From contig JAKSGN010000002.1 of assembly GCA_024180945.1 (NCBI GenBank), positions 1,488,001 through 1,552,000 of the forward strand: DNA of 64,000 bases. Direction: 5' to 3'. The position numbers were made by a program, and so were the translations under genes. How positions within the stretch are numbered: position 1 is the first letter of the stretch; every line of letters begins with the position of its first letter. Shown here in pieces: positions 1 to 11,774 of this stretch. The DNA comes from Macrophomina tecta. Its lineage: Eukaryota > Ascomycota > Dothideomycetes > Botryosphaeriales > Botryosphaeriaceae. The notes beneath the pieces were generated by a model that saw only the letters and a program-made list of their open reading frames with translations, was not told the DNA's origin and did not search any database.

Positions 1-1830
1 GTTGTAGCTGCGACCCAACGGCCCGCCAGTACCCCCTCGCAAAACCCCCATCAGCCGCCGCCGCAACAGCACGCTCCGCAACCGCCCCAGAGTCTTCCTC
101 CAGGGTACCCAGGTGCCTACGTCACCCCGACGCCGCCCGCTAGCATGCCTCCCTATGGCCTTCCCCAGCCTACCAACTCCGGCAGCGTCGATTTGAGTGC
201 CATAAAGCCCGTCAGCACCGGCTCCGTCAGCATCGCCGACGCTCTCGCCAAAGCGCGTAATATCGCTGCCGAGAAGGGCCTGCAACCTTACGATGGTATG
301 TTGAAGCGCAGATACGTCTTGCCAGAGTTGTCTCCCGCGCTCGCGCACTGACATGTTTCCGGTATCATTAGCACCTCGCGAGGATCCTAGGCTAGCCGGT
401 CGTCCCTACCGCCGCTCGCGATCCCGGTCACGCTCTCCTTCGCGTCGCGACAACTTCCGCGACAACTACAACCCCTACCGTGACGAGAGGCGTGGAGATC
501 AGCGTTATGGGCGCGATAGGTCTCGCTCACCCCCGAGTCGCGGTCGCGAAACCTTCTCGCCTCAACGTGCCTACGCTGGCCGTGATCGGTCACCTCCGGA
601 CAGCGAAACCATCACCATCGAGTCCTCGCTTGTCGGTCTTGTTATCGGGCGCCAAGGTGAGAATCTCCGCCGCATCGAGCAAGACACCGGAACTAGGATT
701 CAGTTTGTCACCGGCCCCGAGGCCGGCGGACCCCAGCGTCAGTGCCGCATTACTGGTCCTGTGCGCGCGCGCATGGATGCCAAGAGGGAGATCTACCGCA
801 TTATCGATGAGAACGGAGGTCAGGGTTCGAGAGATGGTAGCCAGAGAGGCGCTTCTGCCACTGCAGCTGCGGCGAGCAGGCAGCAGAGAGGCAACCAGCC
901 CGTTCTTCGTGACGGCGAGAACAGTGTTCAAATCATGGTGCCCGATAGAACCGTTGGCTTGATCATCGGCCGACAGGGTGAGACAATCCGCGATCTTCAG
1001 GAGCGCAGTGGATGCCACGTGAATATTGTTGGCGAGAACAAGAGTGTCAACGGCCTGCGCCCGGTCAACCTCATCGGCAGTAGAGAGGCTGCCGCTCGTG
1101 CCAAGGAGCTCATCATGGAAATTGTGGAAAGCGATACCCGTCCGTCAGGACCTCCTGCTAAGGACCACAACCGTGGTGCCACATTCGACCCGTCGGGTCC
1201 TGGTAAGATTAACGATACTATTGTCGTGCCGTCTGAAGCCGTTGGCATGATCATTGGCAAAGGTGAGTCGATGGTGAATGTGTGTACTCTTTCGAACACG
1301 TCTGACCGACCGGTGCAGGTGGTGAGACTATCAAGGAGATGCAAAACTCAACTGGATGCAAAATCAATGTATCGCAAGCGTCTGGCGCTGATATTGAACG
1401 TGAGATCGGCCTTGTCGGCACCCGCCAGGCGATCGAAGACGCTAAGCGGGCCATCTGGGACAAGGTGGATACCGTGGTACGTGTATGTGACCCGCCCCGT
1501 CCGAATGGCCCATTTTCTGACTGGTTGCAGCGTGAGAAGAACGGTGGAGCAGGAGGCAGTCGAGGAGGCCGTGGCCGTGACAACGATCCATATAATGAGC
1601 GCTACTCACAACCACAGCAACAGCAGAGCTTTACGCAGCAGCAGCCGGCAGGCATGCCACAGCAGCAAGCTGCCGCGCCTGGAGGCGATGCTGCTGCTGC
1701 GGGTGGAGCTGACCCGTATGCCATGTATGGCGGATACCAGAACTACATGGCCATGTGGTACGCGGCGCTTGCTCAACAACAGCAGGGCCAGCCGGGACAG
1801 ACGCCGGGACAACAGCCTCCTGGAGCATAG
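1..1830 (+). CDS. Three-KH-domain RNA-binding protein, 5' end outside window
   Basis: Predicted nuclear single-strand RNA/DNA-binding protein related to the FUBP/KSRP group. Exons as I read them are 1-295, 372-1262, 1319-1476 and 1531-1830; the phases join correctly and the start lies upstream of the window. The order is: a Q/P-rich N-terminal part, an Arg-Ser block (RSRSRSRSPSRRD), then three KH repeats, each with its GXXG loop (IGRQG, IGRQG, IGKGG). The last loop is rebuilt exactly across the 1263-1318 intron. An RGG-like stretch (GGSRGGRGRD) and a Gln/Ala-rich tail follow. The third intron (1477-1530) is 54 bp and free of stops, so its retention would insert 18 residues. The RS and RGG segments suggest a role in splicing or mRNA fate. 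The family assignment is firm; the exact orthologue is not. Confidence 0.88.
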
Positions 1831-2836
1831 ACGATCAGCGTGACGTCGTGAAGGCCGTGACACCGATGCTTCCCAGAGCGATGATGCGATGCGCCTTGGC
1901 CCCCGTTTGCATGCATGCTTGACGATGGCTGATGCTCTCTGCTGCTTACTCATGGCTTGCTCGCTGGACCCATTACTTTCCGACAGCCGTTGCTCTATCT
2001 CTCTGCTTACCTGTCCACTCGCCTGCAAGCACGTCCACTTGGGTGCCTTTGTGCAATCATGGTTGAACTGCCCTCAGTTGGACAGACGTCGAGACTTGCG
2101 GTGGCTATGCGATGACCTACTATACCCCGATACTCACTGGATGGCTTCAGTCAGATGTCATTTGGTAGCGACTCTTGACCCATGATCTCTTGCTCGGCGT
2201 GGTTCTCGCAACAAATCAGTGGCCCGCTCTCCAGTAAAACGCGACATTGGCAGGAGCCGTAGCTCCGCCGACATTTTTACACTTCTCTTCATCCCATGTG
2301 TGCTGGGCCAATCCGGAAAAAAAAAAAATCAATCAAAAAGTTTAAAGCCTGCATTTAATGGACACTTTGAATTTTGGAAACGATCGACGTCCGGGGCTTG
2401 ACTTTCGCGGATGCGGGACAGGTTGCAAGCCGGGCAGTAATCGACGACTATGACGGTGTGCAACTTCGGCACGGGTACCTGCCTATTTTACTGAATGGTT
2501 GCGGATCCCCTTTTCTGTACGGGTATTGGACTCTCTCCCTTCTCCCACAGCATCACTTGATACAAATCCAGGAGTCTTCCTTTTAATTTTCTATGATGGT
2601 TTCAGTTACGGCTGACGATGAGTGATCGTTGTTAGCGATGCGTGAATAATGCGAAAAGCAAGTGAAGTGGCAGGGGTTGATCTGCTGCCGGGAAGGCACA
2701 GCGGCAGGTCCAATCAGAGCGGTGTGTTGATGGCTGACAATGAACTGCGGCCAGTTCACGTGCGATTTCTCGAAGCCCCGCGGCGGCGGCGGCGCGATCC
2801 AGGGCCCAGAGCCAGGGTGCGCGCCTGCCCCACCAT

Positions 2837-2850
2837 TCGGACGTCGCCGC
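2837..2850 (+). promoter_or_regulatory. Candidate UaY-type site (TCGG-N6-CCG)
   Basis: TCGG, six bases, then CCGC, about 415 bp before the xanthine dehydrogenase start. In Aspergillus nidulans the Zn2Cys6 activator UaY binds TCGG-N6-CCGA to induce purine-use genes including hxA. This site matches except for the last base. Function is inferred from position and consensus only. Confidence 0.4.
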
Positions 2851-2883
2851 TCAGCGCACGACTGCTGCTTGCCGCTGTGCGCA

Positions 2884-2896
2884 CGGTTCGCAACCG
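2884..2896. promoter_or_regulatory. Inverted repeat CGGTT-CGC-AACCG
   Basis: Perfect 5-bp arms around a 3-bp centre, giving CGG-N7-CCG, between the UaY-like site and the GATA motif in the xanthine dehydrogenase promoter. It could be a second Zn2Cys6 half-site pair, but the spacing does not match UaY. Confidence 0.25.
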
Positions 2897-2907
2897 GCCG
2901 CCCCTTC

Positions 2908-2914
2908 TGATAAG
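2908..2914 (+). promoter_or_regulatory. GATA-factor motif TGATAAG
   Basis: This matches the HGATAR consensus of AreA-type nitrogen regulators, about 350 bp before the xanthine dehydrogenase start. AreA control of the hxA gene is known in Aspergillus. A single 7-bp match is weak evidence on its own. Confidence 0.35.
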
Positions 2915-3264
2915 AACCCTTTGCCGATATCACTTCCCCGTTTAGGCCTTTTCCACCATTGCTAGCCTCCCGTCGTCCTGCCGTCTTTCTTTTCTCTCGC
3001 CACCCTCTCTCTTCGTCGCGACTTCGCCGCCTGCCGTCGAAGTCATCTCCCCCTCTTCCCCTCACTCGGCGATCCGCCACAGTTGCGGAGTACAGGCTAC
3101 TGTGCTCATCCGTGCCTATTCATCTGCGGGGACTCTCAACTCCTGTCTGCTCAGCTCGGCGAGCTTCTCCTCAGGTGGAGGAACGAGAAAACTACACGAT
3201 TTCGAGAGAATCCTCTTTTCCGCACCGCAAAGAACCCACCCCCCTCCATTCCCCCGCCACCACC

Positions 3265-6200
3265 ATGGCTCCCGGCGTCGTCGACCCGGCCGTCCCCGCC
3301 ACCGCGGCCCCGTCGCTGGCCTCGCTGACGGCCGACTACGACGACACGCTGCGCTTCTATCTCAACGGCACGCGCGTGACGCTCGATGACGCGGACCCGG
3401 AGGCGACGCTGCTCGAGTACCTGCGCGGCGTGGGGCTGACGGGCACGAAGCTCGGCTGCGCCGAGGGCGGCTGCGGCGCCTGCACAGTCGTCGTCAGCCA
3501 GTGGAATCCCACTACCCGGAAGGTGTATCATGCCAGCGTCAACGCCTGTCTGGCCCCGCTGGTCAGCGTTGATGGAAAGCATGTTGTGACGGTCGAGGCG
3601 CTGGGCGATCCCGGCAGACCGCATCCGGTGCAGGAGAGGATTGCAAAGCTCAATGGAAGCCAATGTGGCTTTTGTACGCCGGGGATTGTTATGGTAGGCC
3701 TCTTTTTTTTTTTTTTTTTTTTTTGTTGTTGCCTGCCGAAAGCGTGGGTGTGAAGAGAGCGAGGGCTGAGGAGTGGTTGGGCTTGAGGTCTTTGAGGGAT
3801 TGGGTGGATCCCACGTTTACGACTGCGGCGGTTCAATGGGAACTAGGAACTGATGCGTGACCAACAGAGCCTTTATGCCCTCTTAAGAAATAATCCCGAA
3901 CCCTCCGAGCACGATGTCGAAGAAGCTTTCGACGGCAACCTTTGCCGGTGTACCGGATACAGGCCGATTTTGGATGCAGCTCAGAGTTTTAGTTCGAAGG
4001 GTGGTTGCGGGAAAGCAACGGCGAATGGAGGCAGTGGATGCTGCATGGAGAAGACGAATGGTGCGAATGGCGGTTGCTGCAAGAATGGTACCAACGGAGT
4101 GGATGAAGATGCGCAGCCCGTTAAGCGATATACGCCTCCCGGATTCATCGAGTATCAACCCGACACAGAGCTTATCTTTCCGCCTGCATTACGGAAACAC
4201 GAGTTCAGGCCTTTGGCTTTTGGAAACAAGAGGAAGAGGTGGTTCAGGCCGACAACATTACAGCAGCTGCTGGAGATCAAGAATGTCTACCCGTCTGCCA
4301 AGCTAATCGGTGGAAGCACCGAGACGCAGATTGAGGTGAAGTTTAAGAACATGCAGTATACGGCCTCTGTATTTGTGGGCGACATCCCCGAATTGAGACA
4401 GTTCTCGTTCAATGACGATCGCCTCGAGATAGGTGGTAATGTGGTCCTTACGGACCTTGAGAACATTGCAAGGGAAGCGCTGAATCATTACGGAGAGGTC
4501 AGAGGCCAACCTTTCGCAATCATCCTCAAACAGCTCCGATATTTTGCTGGACGGCAGATTCGTAACGTGGGAACACCCGCTGGAAACCTTGCCACTGCTT
4601 CTCCCATCTCGGATTTGAATCCCGTTTTCGTTGCTACAGGTACGACGCTGGTTGCCAAGAGCTTGGGCAAAACGATTGAGATTCCAATGGCCGAGTTTTT
4701 CAAGGGCTACAGAGTGACAGCACTGCCTCCGGACGCCATCATCGCCAGTTTGCGGATACCAGTTGCCAAGGAAAAAGGCGAATATCTGCAGGCCTTCAAG
4801 CAGGCGAAGAGGAAGGATGATGATATTGCGATCGTCAATGCCGCTTTCCGCGTATCGCTGAGCGAAGCTTACACTGTTGATTCGATAGACTTAGTCTACG
4901 GTGGTATGGCGCCGACAACGGTTTCGGCGAACAAGACGAAAGAATTCCTCCAGGACAAGAAGTGGACAGATCCGCAGACACTAGAAGGTGCTTTCGGCGC
5001 GCTGGAAGAGGACTTCGATCTCCGTTTCGGAGTACCAGGCGGCATGGCGACATACAGGAAGACGCTTGCGTTAAGTTTCTTCTACAAATTCTACCACGAG
5101 GTTCTGGAGAAGCTGAAGGCAGAAGAGGCGGAGATCGACAAACAGGCTATTGGGGAGATTGAGCGCGGAATTTCCTATGGAAAGAAAGATCACACGGTTG
5201 CCGACAAGTATGAACAGAAGATTTTGGGCAAAGAGCGGGAACATGTTGCGGCGATGAAGCAGGTCACTGGTCAAGCTCAGTATACGGACGACATCCCTCC
5301 GCAGAAGAATGAGGCCTACGGTTGTTTGGTCCTGTCTACCAAAGCACACGCCAAACTTCTCAGCGTCGACCCATCCCCAGCTCTTGACCTTCCTGGTGTC
5401 CTCGACTGGGTTGATCACAGAGACCTACCCAATGCTAATGCCAACTGGTGGGGAGCTCCTAACTGCGATGAGGTGTTCTTCGCGGTTGACGAAGTCTTCA
5501 CTGCCAGTCAGCCCATCGGCATGATTCTGGCAACTTCAGCCAAGCATGCTGAAGCTGCTGCGAGGGCTGTGAAGGTAGAGTACGAGGAGCTGCCAGCCAT
5601 CTTCACTATCGAGGAGGCCATTGAGAAGGAGAGTTTTTTCCAGCACTACAGATATATCAAGAAGGGTGACACTGAGGAGGCATTCAAGAAGTGCGATCAT
5701 GTCTTCACAGGCGTAGCACGCATGGGCGGTCAAGAGCATTTCTATCTCGAGACACAGGCCTGCATTGCCATACCGAAGCCTGAGGATGGGGAGATGGAGG
5801 TCTGGAGTAGCACGCAAAACCCCACCGAGACGTCAGTTGCCCATAACGCCTTTGTATTGTATTGTTTCGGCGCTAACACCAAACAGGCAAGCATACGTCG
5901 CTCAGGTCACAGGTGTTGCTGCGAACAAGGTCGTCGCCAGGGTTAAGCGCATGGGCGGTGGTTTTGGCGGTAAGGAGACACGCTCTATCCAGCTCGCGGG
6001 TATCGTGGCTACTGCGGCGAAGAAGACCAAGCGCCCCGTGCGCTGCATGCTCAATCGTGACGAAGATATCTTGACTTCCGGTCAACGTCATCCTTTCCTG
6101 GGTATATGGAAGGTGGGTGTGAACAAAGACGGCAAGATCCAAGCTCTGGACGTCGATATTTTCAACAACGGCGGATGGAGCCAGGATCTCAGTGCTGCCG

Positions 6201-7573
6201 TTGTTGACAGAGCTACTTCTCATGTTGACGGCGCTTACCTCATTCCGAATGTATACGCCCGCGGCCGGGTATGCAAGACAAATACGGTATCCAACACCGC
6301 TTTCCGCGGCTTCGGCGGGCCTCAGGGCATGTTCATTGCCGAGAGCTACATGGAGGAGGTCGCCGACCATCTTGGCATGCCGGTGGACGAGTTCCGCAGG
6401 ATCAACATGTATAAGGCCGGTGATACGACGCACTTCAACCAGGAGCTCAAGGACTATTTCGTCCCACTCATGTACAAGCAGGTCATTGAGGAGTCGGAGT
6501 ATGACCGTCGCCGTAAGGATGTTGATGAGTTTAACAAGACGCACAAATGGAACAAGCGTGGTCTTTCCATTATCCCCACCAAATTCGGTATATCCTTCAC
6601 AGCGCTCTTCCTCAATCAGGCCGGTGCTTTGGTACACATTTATCATGACGGCTCTGTCCTACTTGCACATGGAGGTACGGAAATGGGACAGGGTCTTCAC
6701 ACGAAGATGACCATGATTGCTGCAGAGGCGCTTGGTGTTCCGCAGGACAGCGTCTACATCTCCGAAACTGCCACTAACACTGTGGCCAACACATCTTCAA
6801 CTGCCGCATCCGCTTCCTCCGATCTCAACGGATACGCAATCTGGAACGCGTGTGAACAGCTCAACGAGCGCCTAAAGCCATACCGCGAGAAGCTAGGACC
6901 GAACGCTACCATGAAGGAGATTGCCCACGCCGCCTACTTCGACCGGGTCAACCTATCAGCCAACGGTTTCTACAAGACGCCCGACATCGGGTATGTGTGG
7001 GGCGAGAACAACGGTATGATGTACTTCTACTTCACGCAGGGCGTCGCGGCGGCTGAGGTGGAAATCGACACGCTTACGGGCGACTGGACGTGTCGCCGGG
7101 CCGACATCAAGATGGATGTCGGCCGCTCCATCAATCCAGCCATCGACTACGGCCAGATCGAGGGCGCCTTCATCCAGGGTCAGGGCCTCTTCACCACCGA
7201 GGAAATGCTTTGGCATCGCGCCTCGGGCCAGATCTTCACGCGCGGGCCCGGCGCCTATAAGATCCCCGGCTTTAGGGACATTCCCCAGGAATTCAACGTC
7301 AGTCTCTTGAAGGACGTCAACTGGGAGAATCTAAGGACTATTCAGCGCTCGAGGGGCGTCGGCGAGCCGCCACTGTTCATGGGCAGCGCGGTGTTTTTCG
7401 CCATCAGAGACGCGTTGAAGGCGGCCCGGAAGGAGTTTGGCGAGGAGAGCGTGCTGAGCTTGAAGAGTCCAGCGACGGTGGAAAGGATTAGGGTGAGCTG
7501 CGCGGATCCGATCGTTAAGAGGGCGACTGTCATGCCGAGGGAGGGCGAGAAGAGCTTTTTCGTTAGCATTTGA
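3265..7573 (+). CDS. hxA: Xanthine dehydrogenase (purine hydroxylase I)
   Basis: Oxidises hypoxanthine and xanthine to uric acid with NAD+, opening purine use as a nitrogen source; a peroxisomal/cytosolic homodimer in fungi. Exons 3265-3693, 3868-5831 and 5887-7573 give 1359 residues, the usual fungal length. The start is the first ATG in a CACCACCATGG context. Domains in order: plant-type 2Fe-2S ([11 protein letters not shown] near residue 63, CGFCTPG near 133), second 2Fe-2S (NLCRCTGYR near 167), a Cys/Gly-rich linker typical of the family, the FAD domain ([12 protein letters not shown]), then the molybdopterin domains with [17 protein letters not shown] (substrate Arg) and GVGEPPLF (catalytic Glu). 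The Phe and Thr of [11 protein letters not shown] also fit xanthine dehydrogenase. Intron 1 (174 bp) carries a 22-T run. HxnS-type purine hydroxylase II is the main alternative, which the FRGFGGPQG and GISFT motifs make less likely. Confidence 0.96.
3703..3724 (+). repeat. T22 homopolymer in xanthine dehydrogenase intron 1
   Basis: Twenty-two T residues begin 9 bases inside the first intron. Such a run is prone to length change and to sequencing error. It is spliced out, so length changes should not alter the protein. Confidence 0.9.
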
Positions 7574-9405
7574 GTAACAGGGGGTTTGGGACTGTATGAG
7601 TACCTCTCCCGGCTGTGAGCCAAAGTGGTTATGGGAATGATGTATGAGGGTAAAATGAATGTATTACGTCTGTGCGAGGATTTTGGAGTGCTGCCTTCTG
7701 TGTTCTTGCTGTGCGAACGGGTCGGTTCGCGTTAGGCTGCGAGCGTCAACCATGGAAGGTTATTTCGTCGTAGCTCATTCGCAGCAAAACAGTATCCAGA
7801 TGTGATGATTCACGGAGTTATAGACACTTACATCCAGAAAAGCCGCTTCAACATTGCAAATGTACTTATTGCCATGTGCTCGATCATTTCGCGCGGTGGA
7901 AGTATAGTTGCATCCCTCTTATCTCTCCATGGCTGGAGTTCCATAGCATGTCATTCATATGTGGGCTGATTTCTTCCTGACGATCGGTTGATTTGAGGTG
8001 TCAGTGCTAAAATGTTACAAGCTGCAGGGCACAGCATATGCTCAACGTATGCAGAATGCAGCCCGAAGGCGGAAAGCGTTTGAGGCGAAACTTTGCCTCT
8101 CCCTGCTCTCAGGTACGTCGAGCCTTTCGGGAGCCGCGGGTGTGGGGAAGATGTTGAAGCCATTAGAGCAGAGTGATGGAGACACAACCAAAACTAAAGG
8201 AAAGTCCCCCTTGGATGCACGACGCAGCCACGAACTGAGGTAAGCAGTCTGAATTGATGTCTCCTTTCGGAAGCGAGGGAAAACAGAAAGCCGTGAGAAG
8301 AACAGCCCATAGAAGTGACCGTACTCGCGCTCCTCATGCCGCGTTGAGGTGTCTCCATCCCCACCTCCTACCTCCACCTTCTCTGGCGTCTTCTAAATTA
8401 TCAGACCATGATCACCCGTTCCTCCGGGATACAAGCGCTTTGAGGGCTAGAACATGGACACTCACGCTTGCAGTGTACCCGAAGGCTGCCGCTGTGGGCC
8501 GACCGGTTAAGATAACACAAACGCTTCAGATGTGTATACACTTTCATATGCAAGCGATATGATGAGCTGACATCCCCTCAGATCTCACGCGTGCATTCTG
8601 AAGCTGCATGTGTCCTCAGTTGATGCGGACCTTCTATCCTCTGTGCTGGAAACGTGGTCTGTTACGATAGCTGTCGCAATCAGACGGAAGACTGCCATCA
8701 CCCACCAACGGCTTGAGAGCCCGCAGTGTGTTGCAAGACCAGCAAAAACAGAGCATGCAAGAATCCCTTCTTTTTGATGCCGTGAATGCAAATATCTAGC
8801 TACGGTGGCAAACGTGCGTGAGATCTGGCGAAGTGTCGTCCGCTACATTGCCCTGAAAAGAGAGAGTGATGGGCATGGCGCGTGCATGGCTGCCAATAAA
8901 GTTGCGCTGTCGCTACGTTCGCCGTCTCGACATGCAGCTTGGTGAACATGAAACAACTCCACATTTTCCTCACGCGAGTGCAAAGAGAGGGGTCGACCGG
9001 TCGGACTGTGCTCCTCAGACGATGTCTCAGCCGACCTCAGACGCCCAAAACGCAACTTCGGCTGAGACTCAGATCATGTAACAGCCGATACAGCACAACA
9101 CCACGCAGATTCCCAATATGTCTGCTCACGTCGAAGATGTTGTATATAAACCATTGTGGTCCGTATCCAGAGTTAGAAGTCAGCAAGTAACAGCCGCCAC
9201 CTCCTCCTTTACCAAACAACCGTTCCTCAGCTCTCACCACACCCCACCACATCACCAGAAGTGCCGGTCACATCTGTCAAAATACCATTATCATCACCAC
9301 CACCACCACCACCACCACCACCACCACGACGAAACTCACGACACAAAAAGAACATCGGCCCAGAAACACGTAAAAACCACCTGGTCAACCAAAATCTCTC
9401 CAAAA
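7574..9405. other. Gene-poor spacer
   Basis: About 1.8 kb between the xanthine dehydrogenase stop and the small protein at 9406. Only short open frames without family motifs or a convincing exon chain are present. The last 250 bp, with a (CAC)11 run, look like promoter and leader of the next gene. Confidence 0.5.
9295..9327 (+). repeat. (CAC)11 microsatellite
   Basis: Thirty-three bases of perfect CAC repeat, about 80 bp before the ATG of the small protein at 9406, so probably in its leader. The upstream frame would read as a His run, but a start upstream of it is not supported. Confidence 0.9.
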
Positions 9406-9747
9406 ATGTGCTCTCGCTGCGCCACCACATTTACCAAAGCCTGCCAAGCCCTTCGCCCCAACACCAAGGTAGCCGCACCACGCATCAGCATTTCCCAGCA
9501 AGCCGCTCGCTCCATCCACAACAGCCCGTTCAAGCCCTACAACGGCCACCCGATGACGGTGGCCCAGGCGGTCAAGCACAACAAGGCCGGCATGGCGGGC
9601 GTGGGCAGCGTGTGCGGCGCGCTGCTGCTGGCGACGGGCATCGCGCGGCTGGCGCACGGCGTCGAGGAGCGCAGCTACGTCGGCGGCCGGGATAGGAACG
9701 GGGTGCAAGCGTATCTAGCGAGGAAGAATGGGTTGGTTGTCGTTTGA
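9406..9747 (+). CDS. Small predicted mitochondrial membrane protein
   Basis: 113 residues in one exon; I do not recognise the family. The first 45 residues are rich in Arg, Lys, Ser and Ala and nearly free of acidic residues (RCATTFTKACQAL, ISISQQAARSIHNS), like a mitochondrial presequence with a possible cleavage point near the RSIHNS segment. A Gly/Ala-rich hydrophobic stretch follows (GMAGVGSVCGALLLATGIA, about residues 63-82) that could span a membrane once. The tail is short and polar. The ATG was chosen because it starts the presequence-like region; the same frame upstream runs through the CAC microsatellite. The ATG context (AAAAATG) is good and the GC-rich codon use matches neighbours. 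Function unknown. Confidence 0.6.
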   Translation: MCSRCATTFTKACQALRPNTKVAAPRISISQQAARSIHNSPFKPYNGHPMTVAQAVKHNKAGMAGVGSVCGALLLATGIARLAHGVEERSYVGGRDRNGVQAYLARKNGLVVV

Positions 9748-10137
9748 AACGGGGCTGAAGTGGAAGGCAGAGGAGTAGAGAGGGCGTGCGGCTGGCCCAT
9801 GGTGGGGTGAAGAAAAAGTCGCGGCGCAGCAGTGGTCTTTTTTTTTTTTTCCCTTTTTTTTTGTGGTGTTCGGAGTTTGCCATTCGACAGTCGAAGGCCA
9901 GCCTGGAGTAGCGGAGCACGCAGAGTACAGAACACTTAGGTCTTTGAAAATTGATCGGATTGCAACTTTATGTGATGGCTTGGACGGGGAATCCTTTATG
10001 AAATGATTTCTCGTCATGGCGATGACGGCGACGCAGCTTCTGGCATACAAGTCAAGTGGATGGGTTCCGTCCACTGCACTGTTCTGGCCACGGCATCCCT
10101 TACACATCATGAACTCACCTCAGCCGCGCAACCTTCG
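9748..10137. other. Convergent 3' spacer
   Basis: 390 bp between the small + strand gene and the regulator gene on the minus strand. It holds T-rich runs (about 9838-9862) that fit 3' UTR or terminator sequence. No gene seen. Confidence 0.5.
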
Positions 10138-11601
10138 CTACGCTAGGTTCAGTGACAGACCCTTCTCGACCAAAACTTCCAACCACGTGACGTCGCGGCC
10201 TCCATCTCGTAGTTGCCAGTAATCACGCATGAACTTGGCAGCGATCATGTGGCCGCGCCGGTATGTAGATGCGATCAAATCCGCGAACCGGTTCTCAATG
10301 AGCGCGCGTCCAGCCCGGTCCTCCTTCTCGATTTCCGAGCCGACTATCAGCAACAATGGCGTTTCAAAATTGGCTTGAGGCAGGATGGGCAGGGTGTCTC
10401 TCAAGATGGCCATAGCAAATAAAATTAGCTGATGAGCTTTTGCTGCTTGGAGGCCTGGATGCGCAACTGGAGGCGGCCTTGCGCCGACGACTTGGCGAGC
10501 TTGGTGAAGCATCAGCAGTCCGCACACGCGGTAGCCATCGGCTGTCTGAACGTGGAAAGGCTTGTCGTCGGCATCCAAAGGCTTCCATTGTAATAGACTG
10601 CGTTCAAGCTCCCGCTCTTTGTCTGGATCTCGTCGGCGTAGGTCGACGACGGAGCGGTAGTAACGGCCGGCCTGGCTAACCAGGAGGGCCAGCGGCGCTG
10701 CCAGACCGCAAATGGGATTCATATGGGCGCCTGAGCGCCAGCAGTCTTGCTTTAGGTGTTCAAGAAGGCTTGGGCTGTGCGGAAGAGGATGCCGCGCCGG
10801 TATGAGGAAGGAATTAAGCATGTCGAGACTGACGACGCATCCGATCAGGAAGTCTTCCCAAATCATAGACCGGCTTCCGTGGACAGTTGAAGTGAGAAGG
10901 AGATCCAGAGTCGCAGCAGCTCCGCGCAAGTGAACTAGGCCGCAGTCTCGGCTGGAGTCATCGTACCAGGCGTGAAGAACGGCGAGGAGCAGAGCACCCA
11001 AAAGGAGGCAGTGCAATGCGTCGTGGGTGGAGCGATGTTTTTCGATGACTTCTTGCCCGAATTCATTCCGAAGGGCAGCCAGCGCTCGCAGATAGTCTTT
11101 CATTGAACGTTTTATGCAGTCCGGCTCGAAGCGATGAATGTGGGCTATACTGAGGCTGCGGGCAGCATGCAGGAGGGCTCTGGAGCGGCGGATGTGAGGT
11201 TCGATGACAGGAGGAAGCGGGGTGGCGGTTTTGAGATCCAGCACCATGTCTTTCAGATACACAGTGCTAAAGTACTGTAGCAGCTCGTCATCATCGTCGA
11301 GCTCGCGGCGTAGAGAGCGCGGAGCCATTACGATCTGCGTCTTGAGCGGCATCGCTATCACCTGCCACTTTTCAACGCGCGCAGCGCCACTGCACTCCTC
11401 TCCACGGGCCCGGCAGCGACGACATGTCGGCCGCGTCTCGTCGCATTTCACACGCCGCCGCTTGCACTGCTGGCAGCCAGTGCGCGTTTTGATTTGGCGT
11501 GCTCGCAGCGGTGGCGGAGGATGTGCCGGCGCAGCGGACGGAGTGGGAAACCTGGCGAGACGAATTCGTAAGTTGGTGAAGGCGGATTCGGACGGGCTCA
11601 T
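10138..11601 (-). CDS. Zn2Cys6 transcription factor (P450-linked)
   Basis: 487-residue single-exon fungal regulator. The binuclear zinc cluster has all six cysteines, at residues 43, 46, 53, 60, 63 and 70 (GCQQCKRRRVKCDETRPTC, then RRCRARGEEC). It is preceded by a basic, proline-rich N-terminus (residues 12-40). The rest is a helical region of the fungal-specific transcription factor type, with short conserved-looking helices but no second DNA-binding domain. It is divergent from a cytochrome P450 gene across 486 bp and is followed by a second P450, so it may control them. That is inference from arrangement. The gene has no introns, unlike most neighbours. The start ATG opens the frame directly. 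Confidence 0.92.
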   Translation of the reverse strand: MSPSESAFTNLRIRLARFPTPSAAPAHPPPPLRARQIKTRTGCQQCKRRRVKCDETRPTCRRCRARGEECSGAARVEKWQVIAMPLKTQIVMAPRSLRRELDDDDELLQYFSTVYLKDMVLDLKTATPLPPVIEPHIRRSRALLHAARSLSIAHIHRFEPDCIKRSMKDYLRALAALRNEFGQEVIEKHRSTHDALHCLLLGALLLAVLHAWYDDSSRDCGLVHLRGAAATLDLLLTSTVHGSRSMIWEDFLIGCVVSLDMLNSFLIPARHPLPHSPSLLEHLKQDCWRSGAHMNPICGLAAPLALLVSQAGRYYRSVVDLRRRDPDKERELERSLLQWKPLDADDKPFHVQTADGYRVCGLLMLHQARQVVGARPPPVAHPGLQAAKAHQLILFAMAILRDTLPILPQANFETPLLLIVGSEIEKEDRAGRALIENRFADLIASTYRRGHMIAAKFMRDYWQLRDGGRDVTWLEVLVEKGLSLNLA

Positions 11602-11761
11602 GGGGTGGCGGCTGAGACGTGGCGAGAAAACAGAGGACAGAGTCCATCGGGGGCCGTAGATCAGATGGCCATCCCACGGAGCGGGGCCTCCCGCCGTATC
11701 CTGGAAATCCCTGACTAGCCGATTTTCCTATTTGAGCCAGAGTGCGAGCTCCCACTTGGAG

Positions 11762-11774
11762 CCCCCCCCCCCCC
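11762..11774 (+). repeat. C13 homopolymer in divergent promoter
   Basis: Thirteen C residues in the promoter shared by the Zn2Cys6 regulator and the first P450. Long C/G runs are uncommon and unstable. Confidence 0.85.

Larger units (their letters stand above)
1831..3264. other. Spacer between KH gene and xanthine dehydrogenase
   Basis: 1.4 kb without a convincing gene. The left part should be the 3' UTR of the KH gene. The right part is the xanthine dehydrogenase promoter and a pyrimidine-rich leader (about 2950-3260). It holds a CGG-N6-CCG element, a TGATAAG element and an inverted CGGTT/AACCG repeat. Confidence 0.6.

Noticed and set aside
9118..9405. N-terminal extension of the small 9406 gene including a His run
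   Set aside because: The His run comes from a CAC microsatellite in the probable leader, and the segment before it has no protein-like pattern.
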